64,000 bases of DNA from Prostheceraeus crozeri (taxonomy: Eukaryota > Platyhelminthes > Polycladida > Euryleptidae). The notes beneath the pieces are model-generated. The model was given only the letters and a program-made list of their open reading frames with translations. It did no database searches and was not told the DNA's origin. Positions 35,182 to 48,041 of this stretch are shown here, piece by piece; position 1 is the first letter of the stretch, and each line of letters opens with the position of its first letter. The position numbers and the translations under genes are program-made. Location of the stretch: positions 124,001 to 188,000 of the forward strand of contig CAJQUW010003611.1 of the NCBI GenBank assembly GCA_907163375.1, read 5' to 3'.

Positions 35182-35408
35182 AAAATAAGCGGGGTTAGAA
35201 CAGGCCACTGGCCAACCGGCTATTTTCATTCAACCGCTGACCATATTCATTCTAGAATAAATTGTTTAATCAATCGAAAGAATTAAACATTGCAAAAGCA
35301 TGTAAATGTGTCATAATTTAAAAGTATATGTGTTGCGAACCTCTTCTTAAAATTAAAAAAATAATTAATTGTCAAACCCTTCTTTATCTACGGCAGCCAT
35401 CGGGTGCA

Positions 35409-36769
35409 TAGTCCGGCAGCCAGAACGAGATACTACAGGGAACGAGGCCGAAAATGATACTTTGACAGCATTATGTACTTCCACAAGAAAGCGCAACAAC
35501 AACTCCCCAAAGTTTACGGTCGTCGATGTAATGAAGTTAAATTGGTAAACGACAGATCTTCGGCGTCCAGCGCCTTCGATAGTCGATCGTACAATAAAAA
35601 GCGCTAGAAAAGCAAGCCGTGTGAAGATATATGAAGAATGAGTGATATTAAGAAATGTGCTGGCTATATAAATTCATATCTAAGTGTGACGTCATATTGT
35701 AGTGTGGAAGTTCGTATTTCCAGCTTATTGTAAGTTTTAAGTGTGTGATTGCCTTTGCTTCTGCTATTGTTGTGTCTCGTGTGTTGAACAGTTTACTAAT
35801 GAGACCGACATGAAAATTTCCGATGCTGCCCTCTCCGATGTGCTTGTTTATAAGATGTTGATACAAAGCACTGCTATAATTTTTATTCTCAATTGATCTC
35901 ATATGTTCATAGTGTCTTGTTTTCATCTCTTGTCTACAGATAAAAGTGGTTCCGTGGCGAAGTTAGCAGAACCAACTTGTTAGTTCCGCTGATAAGCGCA
36001 GTAAATTAGTTTATTTTGTCACTACCTGATCCAATTTGTCGCGCTGATCACAAATACATGCTTCATTTTTCACAACAATGCAGCTGAAAACGGTGATGTC
36101 GTAACTTGTTCATGTACGTGTGTGAAGTTACCGGGACTACCCAACGCAGCCATTTTTTGTTACAGCGCGATTCTATTAGTAACAACTTTCACTTTATCAA
36201 TTATCAGATTCAACAAATTAGCAGTCGTTATTGAGAAATTAAAGAGTTCAAAGATAAAAGTAGTTCTGCTAACTTCACACACGTTGTACACCCTATGCTT
36301 ACTATGAATCTGAGCGTCTTCCGAGTTCTACCTGGTTCACTTTCCTGTCAGACAACATGCTAAACGCATTCAGAACTCACAAGTCCCTTAATGTCTGAAA
36401 ACACAAGCATTTTGAGGAATTTAATCCGCATTTAACCATATTCTCGTACACATTGCGGATTAAAGACATGATGATAACACATGCACATCATAGGAAGTGA
36501 ACTGAAGAATTTCCATGTCAAAAATCATGACTCTAGACGTTAGTATTCTTATGTTAACAAGCGAAATCACAGAAAATTTCATTTTATCCATAAACTGCAG
36601 TGTGCGTCCCGTTGGATTAATTTTTCTTTGATCATGTCTGACAGGAAGTGGAGCCAGATAGAACTCGGCAGACGCGCAGATTCGTAGTTGGCATAGGGTG
36701 TGCATAATTCTGTGAAAGTCTCATTTTCGACCTCGTTCCCTACAGAAGCTCGTTCTGGCTGCCGAACTA
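35409..36769. mobile_element. TAGTCCGG family TIR element, GCA duplication
   Basis: Ends TAGTCCGGCAGCCAGAACGA and, inverted, TAGTTCGGCAGCCAGAACGA, continuing through GGGAACGAGG.CGAAAATGA. Flanks GCA on both sides (35,406-35,408; 36,770-36,772). It carries a Penelope-like fragment inside. The 3-bp duplication points to a CACTA/Chapaev-like or Harbinger-like mobiliser. Confidence 0.8.
35648..35926 (-). mobile_element. Penelope-like element, GIY-YIG C-terminal fragment
   Basis: 92 aa on minus: MKTRHYEHMRSIENKNYSSA, LYQHLINKH, then TRDTTIAEAKAITHLKLTIS. The R..EH...I.......ALYQH...H........R...EA..I pattern is the C-terminal half of the Penelope GIY-YIG endonuclease; the GIY and YIG residues themselves lie before the open part. 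It is nested in the TIR element. Confidence 0.6.
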
Positions 36770-38321
36770 GCATGCAAGAGGTCACAGCTCAGATGGCCAG
36801 AGCAGCAGGTCTAAAAAACTGGGTTCGCACGTTTCGATTCAAACCAGTCGCACATCTTTTGCAATAGACAATTTTATTTATCATATATCTCATTTTATTT
36901 ATTGTTGATAGTAGATATTTTAGCTGGAAGATTAGTGCGTGTACTGTTGCAATATGTGACATGCATATTATGATAAATACTGTAGATAGACATAATTCAC
37001 TTCATTGCATTTCCTGTCTACATTTGCACACTCTGTCTATTCTGTTTCAAAGTCACATTCTGTTTATTTAAAATGATTGTTTGTTGGTATATTGTTTCTA
37101 GTGAACGATTGAAAGGACGAAAGCACCATCAAATTTAGCAGAATTCTGTGTCATCAAAGAATTTCGATGAGGATGTGAACCGGTGACAAACTAGATAGGT
37201 TCAAGTTGCATTAAGATACAGGAAATTAGACAATTGAGTGAGGATAGCAATCGATAATTTCATTCACAATTTTTCAGAAACTATTCGATCATCAACACCG
37301 ATGCTATGACCCTCGAACCAAGTTGCTGAACGGAAAATGTAGATTAGGAAACTAATTCAACTTATTTCATCTCTTCGGAAAAAGGGAAACTTCTTGACAC
37401 TCTTGAAATCACAGTTTGAGTCTTCAAAGCAGTTTAAAAATACAGTAGAGATGTCAGTGGAAGATAATAAACTCTCCTAGAACCTCGATTTCTCAAAACA
37501 CAAGATAGAGACATTTTTCTCTTTGATATTTTCAAGATAATAAATAATACAGAAACAAAGAGTCAACTTCCTAAAATTTCAACTGATTCATTCTCCCGAA
37601 CATTCTTAGCTAAAATCCACTGTCCGCCCAGAAAATGAGACCAGGGAAAAGTGAGAAGATATCTTTTGAATGTATTTTGTTTTTTCTCAGCTACAAAGTT
37701 GATTTAAAATTGAATCTTACATGTGGGGAAGTCATTCATCTATTAACCATTTCTTGCAGAAGAAATAACATCAACGAACGAGTATCAAGAGCGCAGATAG
37801 AGGAATTTACTATTGACTTTATAAGATCTAAGAGTAAAAATTCATGTAAAATTTAGAAAACGCATTTGCCTTTATTAATTAATTTAATTAAGTGACATAT
37901 GACACAGGAGATCTGTCTGGAAGTGCCGTGATTAATGAAACTATGCTTACATAAAAATCAAAGAAAACATCTTCCATATTATGAAAGTGACGTCATGTAA
38001 TCAAGATGCTACTTATAAACAAAAACTGCATATGTGGTACATATAGGTCTATATATTTTACTTGATTTCTTACATTTTTTGGTTAGTCTTAAAAGAAGTC
38101 TGAGGCAGTTGAGAAAACTGAAAAGACGATTTTATTATGCAACAATTCAAGTTTTCAGCAAATAGGCAGCCATTTTGAAAAAGGATCGCTTGCAAAAAAT
38201 TGGCGTTTTAAAAGATTTTCTTTTTGTCGATTTTCTATTATCAGAGGGTCATAGATCTCAAAAAATTTGGTTCTGCACATGGCATATTTTTTCGACCCAT
38301 CTGACACACAGTGAGTAACAC
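36770..38321. other. No gene seen
   Basis: AT-rich intron DNA; nothing supported. Confidence 0.5.
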
Positions 38322-39069
38322 TAGTCCGGGAGCTAGCGTGAAGTTGTGCAGGGAACGAGGTAGCACATGAAACTTTCACATAGCATAGTACACCTCTAGC
38401 CTACTGCAAAACTTCGCGTCTGCCGGATCAGATCATTTGCTTTTAAGAAATAGACAGGATAATAAAATCCTATGTATTTCCAATGGTAAAATTGTGACAT
38501 TTAAGGTGTTGACTCCATTTTTTCGAATTTTTGCTCATAAAAGTTACACAAATTTGTATTTTGTTGAACTGGTTATTATAGAAATCATCTACAGATCATG
38601 ATCTTTCAAATGAGTTATCATTCAGTGACAGAGGATGAAGTAAAGTGTACAAACAGACACTTTTCGTTAAAGTATATCAACGATTTTCCTGAAATTTCTA
38701 TGTTAAAATTTGCAGTTACACCAACGAAAAGTGTCTGTTTGTACACTTTACTTCATCCTCTGTCACTGAATGATAACTCATTTGAAAGATCATGATCTGT
38801 AGATGATTTCTATAATAACCAGTTCAACAAAATACCAATTTGTGTAACTTTTATGAGCAAAAATTCGAAAAAATGGAGTCAACACCTTAAATGTCACAAT
38901 TTTACCACTGGAAATACATAGGATTGTGTTATCCTGTCTATTTCTTAAAAGCAAATGATCTGATCCGGCAGACGCGAAGTTTTGCAGTAGGTAAGAGGTG
39001 TACTATGCTATGTGAAAGTTTTATGTGCTACCTCGTTCCCTGCACAACTTCACGCTATCTCCCGGACTA
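38322..39069. mobile_element. Giant near-perfect palindrome, TAGTCCGG family, CAC duplication
   Basis: Two arms of about 350 bases, almost identical when inverted, around a short centre near 38,700. They begin TAGTCCGGGAGCTAGCGTGA. Flanks CAC at 38,319-38,321 and 39,070-39,072. Ends and 3-bp duplication match the element at 35.4 kb. It would extrude a very long hairpin. Confidence 0.92.
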
Positions 39070-39177
39070 CACCGGTCTGAGGTGAAATGTCAGAACACGA
39101 CTATTGATTATTCTACTTTCTGCTTGTGTTATTATTATTATTAAATGTTGTTATTCAATTGATTTAATTAATTACTC

Positions 39178-39780
39178 TTGCATTCTAATCAAAAGACATT
39201 AATTGCAAATCTCCACATAACATTATACAGTGGATTTATGACCACGCATGTCGGATCGATTAGAATATGGTTAAAACTTGGTTGTAAGCGAAGTTCTCTT
39301 GCAAATGTTACTTCTGGGTTACTTCAGAGTTCCATACTTGGTCCGCAATCCTTTTCGATTGTTGTTGGAACTTATTTTGTGAAAACTGAAGGCTGTCATG
39401 ATATCAGGTACGCAGATGAAATCGCTGAAAGTAAGCAAATCTGTTCGCTGTGTGACTATAGACTTTTCTGATGTACAGCAAGCTCCCTCACCTAATATTT
39501 TGAATGTTACTTTTATCTCTGTTGGATCTTTGACGTCGCATATAGAAAGTACCATTAAAGCGGTGTTTCGACGCTTTAATTTAATTAGAATATAAAGACC
39601 AATTGTTTCCAAAAAGATACTGAAGCATGTTTACTATTTAGTAGTACAATCACTGGTTGAAAATTGCGTTTCATTATTTGCTATGATGTCAGTGAAAATT
39701 GTAATAGTTTAGATAATGTACAAAAAGATATCGGCAGTTTATGTGTGGCAAAAGGTGTGACCTAAATTGTTTAATAACTC
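39178..39780 (+). mobile_element. LINE fragment, reverse transcriptase palm region
   Basis: The translation contains SGLLQSSILGPQSFSIVVGT and IRYADE, decayed from the S.G.PQGSILGPLLF and YADD motifs, then in other frames thumb-like pieces to about 39,750. At least one frame change and several stops; 5' and 3' limits uncertain. Confidence 0.6.
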
Positions 39781-41870
39781 TTGAATTTTGACTAATGATT
39801 AATGTCCCCGAAGCACATTTTTCTCGCTAATCTGCCCATAAAATCAGAATTTGGAGGATTCATTCTTCTCAAATGACGCACAAACCGGAGAAGCATTCCT
39901 ATTTCTTGTACATGTATATGCGTGCACTGCTCAACCGCCAAATTTAACGATGATGGCAATCTTTTCCTCCCTTGTAACTTGTATGTACTGCTTGTGTGTA
40001 CTTCGAATGTTTTGTCTCCGACATTCAGATCTGAGAAATGTACACTAAGTATTAATGTTGATGTTTATTATTATCCTTACTTAATTGTCTCATTTCTTGG
40101 ATGCTATTGTTATAGCCCCAGAAATAGACCGCTCTCTTTTCATTACCGATTCGCGCCTTCATCGAGCTCTTTGTTGACACTTTGATTTGTCTAATTTGAT
40201 GGTGCTAGGTGGCTTGCATACAGCTATAATTTTGAAGCAGTGTGTTCATAATACAAAAATGTGCTTCAACTCCATACTCAAGTAATATATCTGGAGAAGG
40301 AACCACATATAATTGATAAATTGAGAAGCCCGGGTTAGATAATCTATGGAATACCTTGGAATCACGGACAAAACCTAATTAATAAGCACTCACACAAAAG
40401 ATTAAAACTTACTCTATATGTCAATTGACACAGATTTCTATAATTGTATAAATTGCGCTGCTTGTTGCTTATGCTAAATTTAGTTGGGAAGACCAACTAC
40501 TGCTCTAAGTCCGATATAAAATTTTCATTATCAAGGCTATTATACATTTTTACATACATCATTATATATCATGCTGTTATCTATGTATCTTAGATTATAG
40601 ATAGTATTCCAGAATTCTGGGATTCAATTCATATACATGTATATTTGTAATAATGCGTTTATAATAAGCGTTTTTGATATGCAACAGTTGCGTAGAGTGC
40701 TCAATGGATATCAGGGCTTTGATAAATAATCAATCAGAATTTCTTTGCACTACTCCGGATAAACTTAGAGTTTCACGATGCCTGCCGTCTTCATAGTGCA
40801 GCAAACATGTAACAAATAAGCAGTGTGAACATGTGAGTTATGGAGATTTTTCACATTGCAAAAACTGACAGGAAGATTGAGGTAGTGGTTGACAATGAAT
40901 ACTTCCCCCTGTGCTTGTATGTAGATGTAAATTCACAATTTTTGTTTATTAAATTGATAATTTTTTTCTGCTAGAATATGACATTAATCCATAGATTACA
41001 TTATCTTGTGCTACATTTGTACGACGACGACGTTTCGCAAATTATTTCCAATTTTATGTTGAATTTTTTTGTTTTTTCTTCAAAGTTCAAATGAATTTCG
41101 TTAAAGAAGTTTCGTTTCTGTCTCGTATGTTAGTCAAAACGTTCAGTGATTACGATATCTCGCTTTGAAGTTGTTTTCTGTCTGTCCGACAGAAAAAAAG
41201 ATTTTTTGTTATCTTCCATTGTGACCCTCGCTTTATTTTAAGGTTCATTTTTTCAAGCATTTTTCTTCAAGAGGGTTTTTATCTTTCTTCTTGCAAATGA
41301 ATTGTTGCTCACTGGATTGTGTTTGATTAGTTTCGTTGTTGTTTGAGTTCAATATCTTTTTATGTTGCTTCTATTGATAAAGAGTCCGATATTTATGGTT
41401 GGGAGGAAAGTGTTTATTCACTCATGACAGGAATTTGTGTTCAATATCTGTTTTTACATTTTGACTGAATGGTAGGTTGAGCCAGATGATATTTTGGCGC
41501 CTTTTTATCCTTGATTCAACACTTTTCGAACACGCTTTGGCAATGTGGTTTTACCTTTTCAAATTCATCTACATCGCTTGAGAGCGAAGATGAACGTCAT
41601 ATACATATATTGATACATCATGAACTCAGCATTGATTATGAAAACTCGTGGCGATCAAAATATAAAAGCAAGTTTTTGTTCTCACTCAGAGATGTTTCAT
41701 TGCCACTCACGCATTATCTTCAGTGGATAAAATATAATAAAATTCGCCTGTCATATGAAACTCGCAAAAAAACATGGGAACAGAATAAAATCAACAGTCA
41801 CTACAATCAGAAAGTCCGAGGCAGAGAGACAATGACCCATTGAGAGCACGATTTTTTTATTATTAGTGGT
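39781..41870. other. No gene seen
   Basis: AT-rich intron DNA. An open stretch at 41,511-41,843 (110 aa) shows no family features. Confidence 0.45.
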
Positions 41871-41879
41871 GTTTCGTCA

Positions 41880-42424
41880 GCGACTTCAAGGCCACATTAA
41901 CAAAGGCATGTACACAAAGTAAAATAAAAAGCAACATTAAAGCAGAAAATTTAGGAAAGGCGGTTTAGAAAATCAGCTTTCAGAGCGTTGGTAAAAGAGG
42001 CGAAATTCACAATGTCTCTGATTCCTTGAGGGATGCGGTTCCACGTTCGGGGTGCAGCTGCAGACCACGCTCGATTCCCAAGTGTCTTGTGAGATGTAGG
42101 AGGCACGAGAAGGGAGAGGCTACCACTGTTGTGCAATTTTCTTTTGTGGCTGTTCTCAGACGTCAAGTTCAGGGATTCAATCAAATAGAATGGTCCTTTC
42201 CCATGCAGACAGCGATGGATGAGGCAACTTGTGTTGTAGGCTATGCGGTCTGGGAACCTGAGCCAACCAAGATCTTTCATGAGGGGGCCAGACTTACACC
42301 AAATTCTGGAGAGCAAAGTAGTCGAACGGATGCATTCAGAACAGCCTGTAGTCGCCTCTGCTTAATTTTGGGAAGTCCAGTAAGGACGACACTTCCGTTC
42401 ATCGAACAGGGAGTTCGCATCTAG
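41880..42424 (-). mobile_element. LINE 3' fragment (CR1/L2-like ORF2 tail)
   Basis: Minus strand 42,316-41,951 reads LGWLRFPDRIAYNTSCLIHR, CLHGKGPFYLIESL, then GNRAWSAAAPRTWNRIPQGI and FTNALKADFL, the classic C-terminal tail of CR1/L2-like ORF2. In-frame sequence upstream to about 42,400 contains LPKIKQRRLQAVLNASVRLL. 5'-truncated; the 3' coding part is uninterrupted. Confidence 0.85.
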
Positions 42425-42763
42425 ATTGATAAATTTGATTCAAAAATAAAAGGTAGTTTTTATCGACCCATGACCTTGAAGTTCATTTTATTTCGATAGC
42501 ATTCATGTATAGAAACTTCTGTCAATACGGGGTAGCCTTAAAGATGCTCAACGATGCGAATATAAAGATGATGTTTCATAGCACTGACGTAGCGTATCAC
42601 AACGGTCACAAAAGTAAGAATATTTTTGTTACATGCAATCCTCAAATGAGCATTAAAGAGACACAAAAATCATGAGTAATGTAGACCTTATTCAAGCATG
42701 CTTCCGGACAAATACATCAAGTGGATTCTTTCTTTGTCAGCAAGCAACTTAAAGTACTAGGAC
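42425..42763. other. No gene seen
   Basis: AT-rich spacer between a LINE and a hAT MITE. Confidence 0.5.
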
Positions 42764-43454
42764 CAGGGATGCGGAGTCCTCCGACCAGTAAATATAGCCT
42801 AGTTTTTTAAAAAAACTGGTAACCCACATCATAGATCATTATAAGCTTACCTGAACCTATCTTTAGTGATCATTGCTGTATCAATTGTATCACTCATTTT
42901 CGATGAAAGTTTATCAAATGTCGCTTTAAGTTGGATGCATGCGACTCGGCTCCTCCATCTTCTTGATGTGTGCTTCACACGGTTTTTCTCCAGTCTCTAG
43001 CAGGAAAATCCCCATCCTCCTTCAAAAAATATGAGTACACTTTCGATTTTAATATGCGCTTTGGAGGAGACATCACACACGATTAACGTGAGGGTAAGAG
43101 GCAATGTTCTCAAACAAACTAGTTTTTCCATTTTTGTCTCTGATGTGACCTTTGATGCATAGGTGTGTTTGAGGCTAGGAAGGCTTGTCTTCTCTATTAA
43201 ATCACCGAGTGAAAAGACAATCCTTTTTTCACTATCACGGTTCATTCCCTCAACTATTGCAAGATTTGCATGCAGCAGTGTCTCTGTAATTTTGTTTGAC
43301 GGAGAAAGTTGATATCAAGACAGTGATAGCTATATATACGGGGAAAAATAATTTGTTTGTATTATGTTTCGGATCTAATTATAGGCCGGAGTCGACTCCG
43401 ACTCCAGCAAACATGATAGGACTCCGGGACTCCGACTCCTACTCCGCATCCCTG
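42764..43454. mobile_element. hAT MITE, perfect 8-bp duplication
   Basis: Ends CAGGGATGCGGAGT, typical of hAT termini, inverted on the right. Both flanks are ACTAGGAC (42,756-42,763 and 43,455-43,462). The right interior has repeated GACTCCG words. No transposase. Confidence 0.92.
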
Positions 43455-44747
43455 ACTAGGACTTAAGTCAATCAATTAATTGACAAAAGAAATTGTTGCT
43501 ATCAGATATTTGAAATTGAAATCATTTAGCAGTCAATTTATTTATACTTTATCAGTTAATTGAAATTCAATTAATTTTTAATAATCCCTATAGCTGATTT
43601 GTAGTGTTCTCCATGTTTCACAAAACTCTTCAATGAACTCCATGCCAAATGCTATTTTCGACTGATTATTCAGAATGATAAGGCGTATTTTCTCCAACAC
43701 ATTTTACTTACATCATTTGAAATTGCGTGGATAACATATAAATACGACATTGTTGGTAAGAGAAGGAACATGCTTGAAAAATATCAAATTCTTCAACTCA
43801 TGCTCGTACATCTATTTTGAAATAGTTCGGATGACATTGATATAGCTGTTCTTGGTTATTCGATGAGCAAAGAAATAAATTCGTTTTGTTCTGTCAATTA
43901 TGCGAATAAAAAGATGATACTAAATGAAACATTGTCATTTCCCACTCAAGTTGAACGCAAAGATAAATTGTTTAATTTCAAAATCGATGTGCAGCGCATT
44001 AAAGCTTCATCAAATGATTTTGAACCAAGCAAGAAGCATCGCAATTTAGGAAGAAGCAATCACTTAACAATACAAAAAATAGTTGACACAAACTGCTTCA
44101 GTAATATATCTTTGAATGCAAGCTTACTCTGTGCTATTGATGTTTAAGTATCAAATACAAAACTAAAATTGTCTTCCAAATTGTCGAGGAAACTGTAGGT
44201 TTCATGAGTGCATATTGTATTTACTAGTTCATTAAATGTAAAAGTGATTCCTTAATTTTAGCAAGTCGGTTGATTGATGTGCACAGAGTTTATTGTCCCT
44301 AACAAAGACATTTGGTAAATAAGCCATTAATAAGAAGCAGAGTTGACAAAGCAGAACGCTGTAGAGACAAATTATGCTCTACATCAAGACAAATTTATGA
44401 TAGATAGCATTTGCATGAAGATTTTAGTTGAATTAAAAGACCTTGGTAATTTTATGTATACAGCAAATGATTTCAGAATGTTCTACCGTTTTCCTCTTCA
44501 CGAAACAAGTTTAGTATTGTTTGTAAAGTTTAACGGTTGCTACCAAACAAACGTAAAAGGAGCGTTCATTTTAGACCGATGACGTTTACTGTTACCATAA
44601 ATTGAAATAAAATCGCTCTGTATGTGAAACATAGCTGCTATTCACATTCGCCAAGATTTTTTTCGACAATGGATGGCTCAGTGTGCGCAACGGAAATTGA
44701 ACATCGTCACGATTTTACTCAAATTTATATTTCCGGAAAATTCTCCA
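43455..44747. other. No gene seen
   Basis: AT-rich intron DNA; open stretches at 43,863 and 44,343 look like chance. Confidence 0.5.
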
Positions 44748-44927
44748 ACTTTAAATAAGACTATTTATTGCAGCAGACATATCGATGGCTGATCTGCCCT
44801 CCTTGTTCACGGTGGAATAGAGAGAATGCAGATAATATACTCTATATTCGGTGGTAATCAAGGTGGGCAGATCAGACACCGAAACGTCTGCTGCAAAAAA
44901 AGTCTTATTTACAGTTGGAGTATTTTT
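44748..44927. mobile_element. Foldback MITE, about 180 bp
   Basis: TCCAACTTTAAATAAGACT at left pairs with TCCAACTGTAAATAAGACT inverted at right. Inside, GCAGCAGAC and CTGATCTGCCC also pair. Noncoding. Confidence 0.75.
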
Positions 44928-45179
44928 AGGAAAACACAAATTTGGTTATAATGGTATAACTGCGTCACGATTTTTATTGTTATCGGTTTAATGTGAAGGC
45001 ACTTTAAATTTCTTTGATGACTGTTCATAAAAGAATACATATATGACAATAACTTTATCACTTCCCAAAACGCATTTTATGATATTTTTCCTCTTAAGGA
45101 AACATGTGCTTTCTTTAATCATAGCTAGTGTTTACTTCTACCCTTTTTGGTACCTAATGATTTTGACGACATTAGCAAT

Positions 45180-45833
45180 TGTACACAAATCCCAAAACAA
45201 AAAAATTCTTCATTCACTTCTTGTATTGTCAAGTTAAATAAAATAAAGAAACATTGCACAAAAGTTAAAAGGATTACGATGACATGTCCAGAGGCCTTTC
45301 GCCGGTTCACTTCAGTGGAACAGACCGGATTATGGAATGGCACGTTGCGATGTCTGACATGGAGAGCGGTCACGAAAGTGCGCTAATAAACATGAATATT
45401 AATCTCCTACCAGCTCTGTTACTAGTCACATTATATCTTGCAGAACTTTTGACAGAAATCGTAGTCCGTCAATTTACTTTTCTATCATCCGTAGTAGTAA
45501 CAATTTCCGCTATCTACAAATTCTATAGTCGCTCATTATTAAAGCTATGATGTCGGCTCTTTGTGTACAGAAAGAAACGGATCAACTTCACCTTGCGTGG
45601 TACTCGTAGCAGATTAATATTCATGTTTATTAGCGCACTTTCGTGACCGCTCTCCATGTCAGACATCGCAACGTGCCATTCCATAATCCGGTCTGTTCCA
45701 CTGAAGTGAACCGGCGAAAGGATTACGAAATGTCATCGTAATCCTTTTAACTTTTGTGCAATGTTTCTTTATTTTATTTAACTTGACAATACAAGAAGTG
45801 AATGAAGAATATTTGTTTTGGGATTTGTGTACA
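45180..45833. mobile_element. Long-TIR element, 654 bp, AAT duplication
   Basis: TIRs of about 220 bases, beginning TGTACACAAATCCCAAAAC, almost identical when inverted. Flanks AAT at 45,177-45,179 and 45,834-45,836. Same duplication size as the Harbinger-like element but different ends. Confidence 0.85.
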
Positions 45834-45989
45834 AATCAATTTCAATATTAGCCATGGCATTGTTTGCAAGCAAACTCACATGGTATACAAAAACTTGACT
45901 TACATGTAGACTGAATATCATTAGCAAATTATCGATGAATTCAAATAAAATTTTTCCGAATAACCTTGCGCATTATATCCGTATAATAG

Positions 45990-46945
45990 GAAGCCAATTA
46001 GGAATTACCAGGCTTGCCGTTGGGATTGGGATTCCAATAGCTATTGGGATTGGGACACCAAAAATCCACCCCAATCCCAATAAATCACCTTATATCCCAA
46101 TAAACCCTCTCCTAACGAAATGTACATGTAATCGTTGACATTAGTCACTACGTCACAAATGTTTCGGGTTGTGCTGAGCAATTCATCCTGCTGTGTCTCC
46201 AGTCTGACCCTGCCTCTCTCGAATTCGCGCATTGAGAGCTCTTAGTGTGATCCACACAAATTGACACAGTCAGCTTTAACCCTACTCTATGGCTTTAACT
46301 TCCCAAGTTGCTAAAAATAGTGCTACTAAAAAAGGTAGCAGCTATGTAATAGCATGTAGACTATAGGCTTATACAATTCGCCTGCACGTTGTCATGCGCT
46401 TCGCCGCTTCTGCAATTAAGCTATACATTGCAAGCTATTCAAGCATATTTAACCGTACAAGCCGATGTCTACTGCCTGTTGCCTACTGTACGTGTGAGCC
46501 GTGTGGCAAGCTGTTTATTAACACCACATTATCCGATATAGGCTTAATTAATACCTACCAAGCGTGTCTGTAGTTTATACATGCATATTAGCTATACACG
46601 TAGGCCCCTTTAAGCTCTTGGGTGAGGGCAGTCTCGGTGCAAAATTTAGTCATGCGGTAGACTATTATACTCGTACATTATTGTGTAAAATCAATTAAAG
46701 CCCCTATTACTATTACGGCCAGTCTAGTCCTAGGCCTACGTCCGTGGACTTCGTCAATTCAAAAAGAATCAAATTTGGCAGACCTGAACGGTAAACCCCG
46801 ATGCAGCTTAGGATCAAATTGCGTGCGTTGGTTATTTGGATTTCTATTGGGATTGGGATCCCAATGGAAATTCTCAATGGGATTGGGTTGGAATTGGCCT
46901 GGAAATTCATCCCAACGGCAAGCATGGGAATTACCAATTGACTTC
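45990..46945. mobile_element. TIR element with GGGATT-rich ends
   Basis: Left end GCCAATTAGGAATTACC...CTTGCCGTTGGGAT is inverted at 46,945-46,905. Both ends hold many ATTGGGATTGGG words and their complements. Interior noncoding. Duplication unresolved. Confidence 0.65.
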
Positions 46946-47151
46946 TACCATTTTCATCATTAGGGTAGTCGAAAGAGGTGCTTCGCAACTTATGTGTCAT
47001 GTCTTCTTGTGTGTTAGAGATTTCAGACAAAATAGCGAATTACGCGTGCTCGCGTTGTATTGTCCTTAGCAATCAAACACCTTTTATTTACTAAAAGTAT
47101 GAAAGTGGTAAATCCAGACTAGTAGGAGATTTTCAAAATGAACAAATGCCA

Positions 47152-47300
47152 ACCAGGGTGCGGAGACGGAGTTCCGAAGTCCTTTCATTTTGGCCGGAGT
47201 CGGTGTCCCATCCCATGATATTACTCCGGACTTTGGCCTAACTAGACCCGAAAAACAAAGAAATATATATAAAAGTCTCGTATGTCACTGTCTTGATGTC
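47152..47300 (+). mobile_element. Partial hAT MITE end
   Basis: CCAGGGTGCGGAGACGGAGT and following sequence, including TGTCACTGTCTTGATGTCA, resemble one end of the MITE at 42,764; the other end is missing. Confidence 0.45.
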
Positions 47301-48041
47301 AGCTTATCATCAAACCAATGGACAGTCAGCTGCGCAAAGACCTGTTAGTCGGGGGAATTATACCCGAAGTGAAAAAAAGGATTATGCATAGAATAAGTTA
47401 TTGTCATTTCACTCATAGTAGTGATGCAGTTATACCTAGATTATATGATTGTATATATTGAGACATTGCAGCCATTTAGGCAGTGTCACAGATGTCCTGC
47501 CGATTGTGATTATCGATACTTCCTGAAATTATGTCGCTCATCATGGACGTATCCGTACTTGAACGAAAACAGGAAGCTATTTCACAGCTAAACGTTCGTG
47601 TGTACAATTGCTGTCGAGATAGTCCAACAAGGAAATTCTTTCTATCTCCTAGGGAATTTATCCTATTCAGCGCAGACAAAGTAATTCCGAGATCAATTTC
47701 TCGAAACCAAATTGCTTCAGAAATAGTTACGAAAAACAGAAAAATCACATTCCGAACACTGTATTATAAATCATTTGAAACATATCTTTCATAGCGTTTG
47801 TCGCTGAAACGCTCCTTTTAAAACCTTGAGAGGAATACAACTTTGCATATTAAAAATGAATCATAACCACCTGTTCGGAGAATTACACACTTTTCATGAA
47901 GGTGTGCTGAAGACAAGGTTTATGCTAGGCTAATCTGATTTGAAATTTACAAAACTTAAAATATTTTAACATTTTGATAAAAGGAAATGAAATTAATTTA
48001 TCTTTCGACGCACAGACAATTTGTTTTTATTTCGTAATATA

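Noticed and set aside
41511-41843. 110-aa open frame on plus
   Set aside because: No motif, no splice or promoter context, and AT-rich composition make it a likely chance frame.
42997-43245. 82-aa open frame inside the hAT MITE as a transposase
   Set aside because: No hAT dimerisation or DDE motif; the element is too short to hold the enzyme.
44748-44927. Hammerhead ribozyme from paired GCAGCAGAC and GAAACGTC
   Set aside because: The required CUGANGA box reads CTGATCT, so the core is not met; explained as a foldback MITE.
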